Of a DNA stretch of 64,000 nt, positions 21,966 through 30,828 are shown piece after piece; the stretch's first letter is position 1, and every line of letters begins with the position of its first letter. The translations under genes were made by a program, and so were the position numbers. The stretch comes from Anaeramoeba ignava (Eukaryota > Metamonada > Anaeramoebidae). The notes below the pieces were generated by a model. The model had not been told where the DNA came from and searched no databases. It worked only from the letters and a program-made list of their open reading frames with translations. The DNA is taken from positions 1 to 64,000 of the forward strand of contig JAPDFW010000003.1 of assembly GCA_028826165.1 (NCBI GenBank), given 5' to 3'.

Positions 21966-23042
21966 ATGAAACTCCATTTCGTTTTCTTTTTAATTTTCTT
22001 TTTAAAATTCACTTTCCAATGCTCATTTATTACACATTTCTACATAACAGAACATTCAATTTCTGATGCTCAAAATACACTTGATCCAAAATTCTACACA
22101 CTTTTAACAAACAATTTAATAACTTCACAAGTTGGATCGATGTCACCTGATTGGGGTTACCTAGGAGATGATTACCATCACGATTTAGCTGAAATTATGC
22201 ACGGTTCAGAATATTTATACGCATCATTTGATTATTTAAAAGAAAAATATCCAAATATTAACGATGAAGAATCACAAAAGCATTGGGCGTTCTTTGTTGG
22301 AATAGGTTGTCATCAAGTGGCAGACATTTATTGGCATGGACTCAACGGAGATCCACTTGGTTTCATGAAGGAAGCCAACCGAAAAGACATCGATAGACTC
22401 AATATCAGTTGGATTACTGATGTTATTATTGAACCTGCTGTCGACATGTTTATTGTTGATAAATACCATCCCCAAATCAGCTTCAAATGGTGGATCCCCG
22501 CCCAGGATGTTTGTGATGTTTACTCCGTTCTTGGCGCCACTGTTGAACCAGATGATTTTATTCTCGGAATCGATGTTTTGAAGGTTTTGATGATTTTGAT
22601 GAAAACTTTGAATTGGGCTGGAACTGAATTAGGCAAAGTTATTTTGGAATGGAGCTATGCAAACTATATGACTTGGCCACATGGAGGTGTCCAAAATTGT
22701 ATTGATATGTCTGTTCCTTATTACACTGATGCTTGGCTTTATTTGAATGATAACAAATTATTCCCCCAAAATTTTTCACCTTATTTTTCACCTTTTTTTG
22801 ACAACTTTTTTTCTTTTAATGATATTACTGATAATTTCTTCCAAAATCTTATTCCTGCTGCTAGAGAACTTATTGATTCTGGTATTATCACCATTTCTCA
22901 CACTCAAAATGATGATGGTTCTGTTACTTCTGAAAATCCTCATATTGCTGATTTCTCAAAATTCCTTGGTTTGATTCAACGTTATTTTGGAATTAATACT
23001 TTGGAACATCTTTCTTATCAATTTCTTAATGAATTTCTTTAA
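21966..23042 (+). CDS. Secreted zinc-dependent phospholipase C-like protein, copy 3, divergent (358 aa)
   Basis: Same family and layout: signal peptide MKLHFVFFLIFFLK, then CSFITHFYITEHSI, DWGYLGDDYHHD and GIGCHQVADIYWHG. It is clearly more diverged than copies 1 and 2 in the N-terminal two thirds, with a longer Phe-rich insertion (about residues 262-285). Its last about 65 residues are nearly identical to theirs, which suggests gene conversion of the 3' end. The residue after the leading Cys is Ser rather than Gly. The metal-binding His/Asp are retained, so an active enzyme is plausible. Intact, single exon. Confidence 0.85.
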   Translation: MKLHFVFFLIFFLKFTFQCSFITHFYITEHSISDAQNTLDPKFYTLLTNNLITSQVGSMSPDWGYLGDDYHHDLAEIMHGSEYLYASFDYLKEKYPNINDEESQKHWAFFVGIGCHQVADIYWHGLNGDPLGFMKEANRKDIDRLNISWITDVIIEPAVDMFIVDKYHPQISFKWWIPAQDVCDVYSVLGATVEPDDFILGIDVLKVLMILMKTLNWAGTELGKVILEWSYANYMTWPHGGVQNCIDMSVPYYTDAWLYLNDNKLFPQNFSPYFSPFFDNFFSFNDITDNFFQNLIPAARELIDSGIITISHTQNDDGSVTSENPHIADFSKFLGLIQRYFGINTLEHLSYQFLNEFL

Positions 23043-23176
23043 TTTCAAATTTTGATTTTTCTTCAAAAAACACAAATTTTTTTTAATTTGATCTTTTTTT
23101 TTTAATTTCAAATGAAAGAAAGAAAGAAAGAAAGAAAAGAAAAAAATATTTGTTTAATTTTTCCAAATATCTTTCT

Positions 23177-24238
23177 TCAAAATAATCGAAGAGTCCCTTT
23201 CTTTTTGTTGCTTGTAATTGTTAAATCGGATACACAATAACGCCAAGAAGTTTCCGAATCAACAATAACAAGATCATTTTCAGAATCAAGAAATTTAAAA
23301 CTAGTTATATTTCCAAATTTGCTATTTAATACTTCAGAAATTTGAGGAAATTTATAATCTGAAGGAATTTGAATTAAACGATACGGAACATTTTTAGCTG
23401 TTGCAATTTTGAACAATAATTTCTAATAATAATAATAATAGCATTAATAATAAAAATATTAATCAAAATATTAACAATATTTTTTTATTATTAATATTTT
23501 TACTTTTTCTCTTTCTCTTTCTTTTTCTTTTTCTTTTTCTTTTTCTTTTTCTTTTTCTTCATTATTATCATTCTTGGATTTACTTTCTGTTATAAATTTA
23601 TTGCTCTTGTATAATCTAAAACTTAGTGGTGGATCATCTTTTTCTTTATTTTCCTCTTTATCTCTGAAATCAATTAAATGACAAAAATATTCATTCAATA
23701 CAAGATCATAAATAGTTGAATCTTCTATAAAAATTTCATCACCACTTTCATCAACATAAGCCGCATAATCAAACGAGCTTAACTTCTTGGTTAGAAGCTC
23801 TATCACTTCGCTAAAGGGTGATCCTGTCGAAACCTCAATGATCTGCGACTTATTTTTTTTTGTGCATTCAATTTGAATCTTTTTGATTTTGATTTAAAAT
23901 TCAATTTTTTTAATTTTTTTAATTTTTTAATTTTTTTCAATCCTTTGCTAATAAATAAATTAAAAGTAAATTCTCCCTAGAAAATCTTTCAGATAAAGAT
24001 TTCAGGAACAAAATTCAATTTGTTTTTGGCTTTGAAATATATATACAATATCTTCATTAGAAAAAGGAACTTCACCAAGAAGATGCTTGTATTTTTGTAT
24101 TTTTTTTTGTATTTCCTTAAGCTCTTTTTCAGCTTGGATCTGTTTAGATAATTCTGTTTGAAATTGTTCTTTCAATTCTGAAAGTTGTTTTTGTAATTGG
24201 ATAACTTCATCATTATCTTCTTGTTGTTGTTGAGCCAT
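23177..24238 (-). CDS. Coiled coil plus C-terminal PB1-like protein (3 exons, 270 aa)
   Basis: Exons read from the - strand: 24238-24047, 23878-23504, 23422-23177. All introns are phase 0 with GT...AG ends (168 and 81 bp). Exon 1 gives a Gln/Glu-rich coiled coil starting MAQQQQEDNDE. Exon 2 gives a ubiquitin-like beta-grasp candidate with an acidic/Lys-Glu low-complexity tail encoded by a CTTTTT repeat. Exon 3 ends in a stretch (FGNITSFKFLDSENDLVIVD) resembling the second half of a PB1 domain, where an acidic DxDGDxV loop is usual. PB1 domains mediate heterotypic protein pairing. The exon 1/exon 2 join uses an A-rich acceptor (AAAAAG), a form common in this window, and is less certain than the second join. 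No specific orthologue recognised. Confidence 0.55.
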
Positions 24239-24311
24239 TTAAATAATCAAAAGCAAAAAAAAAATGAAAGTAATTTTTTTTCATTTTTTTCATTTTCATT
24301 TTTTTCTTTAA
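24239..24311. promoter_or_regulatory. Bidirectional promoter spacer (73 bp)
   Basis: It separates divergent starts at 24238 (-) and 24312 (+). It holds AAAAAATGAAA reading for the - gene and TTTTTCATTTTTTTCATTTTC reading for the + gene, both within 60 bases of the ATG they would serve. Confidence 0.4.
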
Positions 24312-25136
24312 ATGAATTTTTTTATTTTCCTTTTTTTAGTTCTGATTTTAATCATTTTAATAATTGCAAATTTCCAAAAAAATGATAAAAGAAAAAGAAA
24401 AAGAAAAAGAAAAAAACAAAATATTTTAATTCAACATTTACTCAATTTAATAAATTTTCTTTTAGAACAATTTATTATTCTTATCAAAAAAATTATTTTA
24501 TCATCAACTCAAAAAAAGAACAAAAATAATAATAATATTAATAATAATAATATTAATAATAATATTAATATTAATAATAATAATAATAATATTAATAATA
24601 ATAATAATAATATTAATATTAATAAAGAATCTTTTCAAAATCAACTTTCCAAAATTATTCAAAATGATTTTACTGAAACTCAATATTACTCTCAATTATA
24701 TTCAATTATTTTTGGAACTTGTCAAAAATACAATCAAAAAAAATCATATGAATTTGCAACTTCAATTCGAAAATTACCAGTAAAAAAGAATTACAAAGAA
24801 AAACAAAAAATACGAAGGATTGAATCAATATTTTTTTTGGAAGCATATAACCCTTGGAAACAAATTCACACAATAAAAAAGATTGATTTACATGAACAAA
24901 AAGCAGCAATGGCAATGCAAATTCTTGTTTTTTTCATTGAGAAATTTGCACAATATTTATCCAAATACCAAATAGTTGTTGGTCAAGGAAATCATTCTCA
25001 AGATGGTGTTCCAATCTTGAAAAAATTAGTGATTGATTATCTTGAAGAAAATAAAATTTCTTATGTTTTATTAAATCCTGGTTTATTGGAGATTCAAAAT
25101 AAAAAAATAGAGAAAATGGAAAAAGTGTTTAATTAA
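24312..25136 (+). CDS. SMR-domain protein with N-terminal membrane anchor (274 aa)
   Basis: An N-terminal hydrophobic helix (about residues 2-20) followed by a strongly basic KRKRKRKRK stretch predicts a signal anchor with positive-inside topology. Residues about 70-100 are an Asn/Ile low-complexity run encoded by an AAT/ATT trinucleotide repeat (about 24520-24625). The C-terminal about 90 residues form a small MutS-related (SMR) domain: IDLHEQKAAMAMQIL at the DLHG site and VVGQGNHSQDGVPILK for the GxGxHS motif. SMR domains are often nucleases. The DLHG motif is DLHE here, so activity is uncertain. Intact, single exon. Confidence 0.78.
   Translation: MNFFIFLFLVLILIILIIANFQKNDKRKRKRKRKKQNILIQHLLNLINFLLEQFIILIKKIILSSTQKKNKNNNNINNNNINNNININNNNNNINNNNNNININKESFQNQLSKIIQNDFTETQYYSQLYSIIFGTCQKYNQKKSYEFATSIRKLPVKKNYKEKQKIRRIESIFFLEAYNPWKQIHTIKKIDLHEQKAAMAMQILVFFIEKFAQYLSKYQIVVGQGNHSQDGVPILKKLVIDYLEENKISYVLLNPGLLEIQNKKIEKMEKVFN
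24520..24625 (+). repeat. AAT trinucleotide repeat within SMR gene
   Basis: Runs of AAT interrupted by ATT encode an Asn/Ile tract between the basic anchor region and the SMR domain. It is in frame, so the length can vary without breaking the gene. Confidence 0.85.
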
Positions 25137-25254
25137 AAATATTTGGATTATTTTAACAGATCAAGAATATTTCAACAAAACAAAAAACAACAAAAATAGA
25201 AACAAATACAATTCAAATTCAAATTCAAATTCAAATCCAAAATCAAATTATAAA

Positions 25255-25266
25255 ATTTTTCTTTTT

Positions 25267-25302
<36 letters not shown>

Positions 25303-25304
25303 TC
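25255..25304. repeat. CTTT tetranucleotide microsatellite at 3' end of PH-like gene
   Basis: About nine TTTC units immediately beyond the stop codon of the - strand gene ending at 25303; the upstream 25140-25255 is AT-rich spacer between convergent genes with a TCAAAT repeat near 25205-25230. Confidence 0.9.
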
Positions 25305-27932
25305 ATTTTTCATCAATAAATCTTAAAAATTCTTGCGCTTCATCAAAAGAAGTAAAGGATAGAAAATTCGCAGTTGGATCTGTTCTTTGTTGAATTCGAA
25401 TAATGTTTTTTATTTTTGGATGAATAAAGGTTCTTAAGTTTGTTCTTAGAAATGAAAAATTCAATTCATTATCACTTGAAATCAAATCAAGAGTATCTGG
25501 TTTTAAAAGAAGAATTCCAGAGTTTTTTTTCGAATAATCACGATCCAAAATATTAACATCAAATTTTTGGATCACTTCTTCCTTATCGTTTACCAATTTG
25601 GTTTCATTTTTTTTGTCGAGTTTTAATTGCTTTTTTGCTTTCTTTTGGTTCTTTTTTAATTCTTTTAAACATAATTTTTGCATTTCTTTGGATTTGAATT
25701 GAAATATAATTATATTTTGTTGGATTTTCATTTGGATTGATCTTTTCTCTTTGGAATGATTGGAAATCTTTTCTATTTGAAGAATATTAATTGATATATC
25801 TTCTTTCTCTTGATTTTGGAATTGGATCATTTTCCTTTCCACAATTAATTGGGTTTCCCATTCCAAAAGGGAAGGTTTGTATTGTTTAATTTTCACATCG
25901 AAAATTAGGTTTTTGTTGTTGATTCTTGAAGCTGTGTTTGTGCTTTTATTTTCGATAATTTTCTTGCTTGGTGATTTTTGATTTTCTTGTTTGAAATTAT
26001 TGATCAAATCCAAAAAATTTTCAATTTGAGAATAAGACAATAGAGAAAGCAAAATATAAATTTTCTTTTGCTGAGTTTTGTCTGTAACTTCAATAATATT
26101 TTGGTTTTGTTCGTTTCTTTTTGCTCCAATATTATCTCTTTTTAGGATTGTTTGATGGAAACCAGACAAAAAAAAGACATAAAGTTCAGTAACTGTTATC
26201 CCAAGAGGCATAACAACCTTGTAATCTCTTGTGACCAAATTTGCTGAACAAGTATAAATCATTGCTCCATAATTTGGAATTGAGTCCAAATCAATAATGC
26301 TTTTGGATTTTTCTTGTTTTCTCATTTCTGTTTCATTTTGCATTTCCAATTCTTCAAAATTCCCAAAATTTTCATCCACTTTTCTTGGATCATATCCATC
26401 TTCACAAAATGCCTCCTCAACTTCATTTTCAGGAACTTCGCTTTCAGACATAAGTTCATTTGTTTCCTTGTGAACTTTGATATTTGCCTCCAAATCAAAA
26501 GTAGAGATACTTTCCCTTTTTGTTTGATATATTTTTTCTGCAAAAGAAATGTATTTTTCTTTTTTCTCTTTCATTTTCTGTCTGAAATATGGATTAAATG
26601 ATCGATTTTTCATGTATTGATAAAGATAAATGAACTTCTTTGTTATCTTCGGTTTATTCAATGAAATGATAAAATTGTATGATTTCATTGATATCTGGAC
26701 TAGATATTGTGTGCGAAGATCATAAAACAAAGTAACTTTTTTATATCTTGAGCGAAAAATTGTTTTTTTAAAAATCACATCAAATTCCAATAAATCACAA
26801 ATTATAATTCCTTCTTTGACTTTTGATTTTGAATCTTTTTTCAAGATTATTTTGGTTCGAAAAAAGATTGGTTTTTGCAAGAGATCTTTTTGTTTTTATA
26901 TTATATTATATTATATCCAAAATTTAATAATTTAATAATTTAATTTATAAAATTATTAAATGAATACCATTAGATTTTTCAGAAAAAATATTCATATTTA
27001 ATTTTAATTCTTCATTTCCATCCATTTGTTCTTCTAAACCATCTTTTTCACTCTGGAAATTATCTGAAGTAAGACATTCACTGTCTGTTTGTTTTTCGCT
27101 TAGGAATTTTTGTTCTGAATCTTCGTTTCCACTTTCTGAATTATATTCCTTTTCAACTTCAAAAAAATATTCATTATCAGAATCATCTGAATCTTCTGAA
27201 ATGAAATCCATTTCATTTTCATTTTCATTTTCATTTTCATTTTCATTTTCATTTTCACTTTTGTAAATTTCCATCTCATAATTAATTGTTTGAAGAAATA
27301 AATTTTTTTGATATTCATTTGCAAAAGAAACTAAAAAATGTTCATCTTCTTTCAATAAAATATCCAAAATATTTGGATCTGAAAAAGAATTAATAAAACC
27401 AATTTGTGAATTAAGTGGAAAAGTTATATTTGTTAAACCATTCTTGATTAATAAGTTTTGATTTATTTTTTGAATTTCCAATTCTCCAAAATTTATAACT
27501 TGGAAAGATTCATTTAAAAATCTAATTAAAAATTGAGATTTTTCTTTTTGAAATATTTCTTGTTTTTTTTTCTCAAGTTCAAATTTTAAATTTTCAATAA
27601 TAATATAAAGGTTTTTCTTTGCATTTTGTTCAATTATCTTTTCATTAACTCCTTCATTTTTACAGAAATGGAAAAATATTTTGAGATTTTTTGTAATTGA
27701 ATTTCTTTTTAATTTTTTTTTTTTAATAAACCAAATAAAAATTAAATCAAAAAAATTAAATTAATTTGTTTTACTTTTCAATTTCTTTTTCATTTATTTT
27801 TTCATTTCTGAATTGATTTATAAGTTTAACAAGAGAAATAGATAAATTTTTTTGATTTAATTTTTCAAATTTTAGATCAATTTTATTAAGTTCTTTTAAT
27901 AATTGAGTAATTTCTTGTTTTTTTGTTAACAT
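25303..27932 (-). CDS. Multi-exon protein with PH/GRAM-like segments (3 exons, 825 aa)
   Basis: Exons on -: 27932-27775, 27704-26968 and 26885-25303, with introns of 70 and 82 bp, GT...AG ends and exactly matching phases (2 then 1); the sum is divisible by three. Exon 1 starts MLTKKQEITQLLKEL and is helical. Exon 2 has a possible lipid-binding PH/GRAM-like strand-helix unit (FLVSFANEYQKNLFLQTINY), then a Glu/Asn/Asp/Ser acidic region with a GAAAAT microsatellite at 27207-27256. Exon 3 has a basic start, an acidic linker, and two or three further PH-like units; the last ends FTSFDEAQEFLRFIDE. I do not recognise a specific family. Membrane or cytoskeletal signalling scaffold is a guess. Without splicing the two halves would look like separate genes lacking an ATG. 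Confidence 0.6.
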
Positions 27933-28384
27933 GAAGGAAAAAAAGAAAAAAAGAAAAAAAATGAATAAAATTTTTTTCGATTTAAAAACAACAAAAACAA
28001 AAACAAAAACAACAACAAAAACAAAAATAAAATAATTTTAATTTAAATAATTTAAATAATTTTAATAATTTGAATAATTTTAATAATTTGAATAATTTTA
28101 ATAATTTAATTCAATTTAATTTAAATAATTTTAATTTAAATAATTTAAATAATTTTAAATAATTTAAATAATTTTAATAATTTTAATAATTTTAATAATT
28201 TTATTTTGAAATAATTTTAATAATTTTAATAAAATAAATTTAATTTGAATAATTTAAATAATTTAAATAATTTTAATAATTTTAATAATTTAAATAATTT
28301 TAATAATTTTAATTTAAATAATTTAAATAATTTTAATAATTTTAATAATTTGAATAATTTTATTTTGAAATAATTTTAATAAAT
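27933..28384. repeat. AT-only spacer with TAATTTAAATAATTTTAA repeats
   Basis: The 452-bp space between two - strand genes. From about 28015 to 28380 it is built of TAATTTTAA and TAATTTAAA units of 9 bases in variable order; the first 80 bases are A-rich with an AAAAAC repeat. No gene seen. Confidence 0.8.
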
Positions 28385-29230
28385 TCATTTTTCTCCATAA
28401 GCAACTTTAATTTCAGGAGCTGGATGAAAAATTCCATGAGTAGGCTTTTGACAAATAGCACATTTATCAGTTTTTTTATATCTTTTAATTGCACAAGCTT
28501 CACAAAAATAATGACCACATAAAGTTTTAACAGGATTAACAAAAGGTTTGCGACAAATATGGCAACCAAAAGGGAGATTTTGAGAAGATTTTTTTTCATC
28601 TTTTTGATTCAAAAGTGAATCTTCATCATCACTATCAAAACCCTCTTGCATTTCCTTCAAAGCAGCCTTCATTTTCTTCTCTTGCTGCTCTTTTTCCCAC
28701 TCTTTTTCTAATACATATGATTGTTTGAAGTTTTCTCTCATATGTAAAAATTTGCAAGAATCTCCAAACCCACAATATCCTGTTTCATACCAATCCTTAC
28801 AAATATCTGGTTGAAAATCAACTATTGTTGATACTTTAATATGTTGTGAAAGAGTGGGTCCTGAAAATTTATTTAAGTTGCTTGATTTTTTAGTTATTTT
28901 TTTAATGATATATTTTTTTTCTTTTCCAGAAGCATTTTTTTCATTTTTTAAACTTTCTTCATTTTTTAAACTTTCTTCATTTCCTCCATTTCCTTCAATT
29001 TTATCCATATTAAGTTTTACTTGTGCTTCTTCAACTTCTTTTTTTTCTTTTTTTTCTTCAACTGAATGTAATGGATTTTCAAGTGAAATTAATTTTTCTT
29101 TTTGTTTTTGTTCATTTTTTGTTTTTTTAATTGCATCATTTGTTTTAATTTCATTTAAAAAATCTGAATCGTCAATAGTTTTCTTTCTAGTCATTCTATT
29201 TCTTCTTGTTGATTTTCTAAAAGATGTCAT
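28385..29230 (-). CDS. RNF113: RNF113/CWC24-type spliceosome-associated CCCH + RING protein (281 aa)
   Basis: A charged N-terminus (MTSFRKSTRRNRMTRKK) and Lys/Glu-rich linker precede a CCCH zinc finger (about residues 150-175: DICKDWYETGYCGFGDSCKF, with LH after it). About 60 residues later comes a C3HC4 RING (CHICRKPF...C-GHYFC...CAICQ). This order and spacing, including the FxPDxCKDYxxTGYCGFGDSC-type finger, are diagnostic of RNF113A/Cwc24, which joins the activated spliceosome and protects the 5' splice site. The ends of the RING match the family and the total length is close to that of RNF113 proteins. Intact and single-exon. Its presence fits the intron-rich genes around it. Confidence 0.93.
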   Translation of the reverse strand: MTSFRKSTRRNRMTRKKTIDDSDFLNEIKTNDAIKKTKNEQKQKEKLISLENPLHSVEEKKEKKEVEEAQVKLNMDKIEGNGGNEESLKNEESLKNEKNASGKEKKYIIKKITKKSSNLNKFSGPTLSQHIKVSTIVDFQPDICKDWYETGYCGFGDSCKFLHMRENFKQSYVLEKEWEKEQQEKKMKAALKEMQEGFDSDDEDSLLNQKDEKKSSQNLPFGCHICRKPFVNPVKTLCGHYFCEACAIKRYKKTDKCAICQKPTHGIFHPAPEIKVAYGEK

Positions 29231-29432
29231 TGTTTATTTTATTATTTAAAAAAAAAGAAAAGAAAGGAAAAAAATGAAAAAAAGTTTTTCCGAATTTAAA
29301 TTTTTTTTTTCTCCTTTTTTAATTTTTTAATTTTTTAATTTAATTTTTAACGAAATTTTCTTTTTTCATTTTTTTTCTTTTAAATTAAAAATTAAAAATT
29401 AAAAATTAAAAATTAAAAATTAAAAATTAAAA

Positions 29433-30575
29433 ATGGATTTAAATGTATTTTATAATTTAAAAACTTTAAAAATTCAAAGTTATTCTTATTCTGTTTGTTT
29501 TTTTGTTTTTTAGAATTCAAATGAAATAATTTTTTATTTTTTTGGTTTATTTTCTTGTAATTCAATTCAAAATGATAAGGATTTAATTAATATTTTTATC
29601 AAAAAAGAAGATTTTAAATTAGTGAAAAAAATTTCCAAAATTTTTGATTCAAATCAAAATATAAATTTGGATCTAAATTCAAATTCAAATTCAAATTCAA
29701 ATTGGATTACAATTAATTTACCTAAATCAATGGTTCATTCACTTTTAATCAAAACAGGATTTAAAGAAAACGAAGAATTCATTTCAAACAAAGAAATCAA
29801 AATAGATCATCTCCCAGATAACACAAAAGAGGAATTAAAACTCGCATTTTTTAGAGCCATTTTTGATAATTATGGAACAATTGAAAAAACACTTAAAAAT
29901 TCACCAATTTGTGTTTTATTTCTGAACCAAAATATAAATATTTCTCATCTTCCATCCGTTCCTTTTGAAAAGACGCCAAGAGGAATTGAATGGGAAGGTG
30001 TTAGTGCTTTTGATTTACTTTCTTGCCTTTATAAAAACCCCAAAATATACAGCAAACATAACTATAAAAAATATGTGGAACTTTCAAATCACAATTTCCA
30101 ATTCTTGAATTCAAATCAACCAAAACAACTCGAATTCCATTTCACAAAAGCATTAGAAGAAGCAATAGAACCACAAAAGCAAAACGGTTCAGATGCTGGA
30201 TTTGATCTTTGGATTGTTAAGAAAATCAAAGAGCAAAACAATGTCCACTATTTTGATACTGGAATTATTGTTGAACCTCCTTTTGGATTCTATTTCGATA
30301 TGGTTGCAAGAAGCTCCATATCAAAAACTGGTTATATTCTTGCTAATAGTGTTGGAATCATCGATTCTGGTTATCGAGGTCATGTTATTGTTGCCTTGAT
30401 AAAACTTGATCCAAAATTCCCAGAAATTCAACTTCCTGCAAGAATTGTTCAACTCATTCCAAGATTATTCTGGCATATGAATTGTATTGAATCTAAAGAT
30501 TTGAGTCAGACTACTAGAAATGTTGGTGGTTTTGGAAGTACTCATGATTCTAACGAAAATTCAATTAAAAAATAG
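29433..30575 (+). CDS. LAGLIDADG-like domain fused to trimeric dUTPase (2 exons, 357 aa)
   Basis: Exon 1 is 29433-29444 (four codons) and exon 2 is 29514-30575; the 69-bp intron is phase 0. The C-terminal about 150 residues carry all five dUTPase motifs: AGFDL, ARSSIS, GIIDSGYRGHVIVAL, RIVQLIP and RNVGGFGST. They predict hydrolysis of dUTP to dUMP and pyrophosphate in a homotrimer. The N-terminal about 190 residues contain two helices resembling LAGLIDADG motifs (FYFFGLFSCNSI and LKLAFFRAIFDNYGTI) plus a typical post-motif unit (FDLLSCLYKNPKIYSKHNYKKY). The acidic residues needed for DNA cleavage are altered (NS and NY), so the endonuclease part is probably a structural or DNA-binding remnant. 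I recall similar fusions from large DNA viruses, but this was not checked. The short intron and first exon are inferred. Confidence 0.78.
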
Positions 30576-30828
30576 AAATTAAACAAAAAAAATAAGTTTA
30601 TTTTTGTTTTTGTTCCAGAAAATCAAATTAAATCAAAATCATTTTTTAAGTAATGGAATTAATTGATCTATTTTCAGTTTCAAATTATTATATTTTGGAA
30701 ATTTTTTCTTTGCTTTTTTAAAATGAAAAAAATGAAAAAAATGAAATTTTGTTTTTTGATCTTTTTTGAAGAATTGAAATTAAAATTGGAATTGAAATTA
30801 AAAATGAAAAATGAAATTAAAAATGAAA
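30576..30828. other. Convergent intergenic spacer, no gene seen
   Basis: AT-rich spacer of 253 bases between the dUTPase-fusion stop and the VIT/vWA 1 stop. A run of GAAATTAAAA-like units occurs at 30770-30835. Confidence 0.5.
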
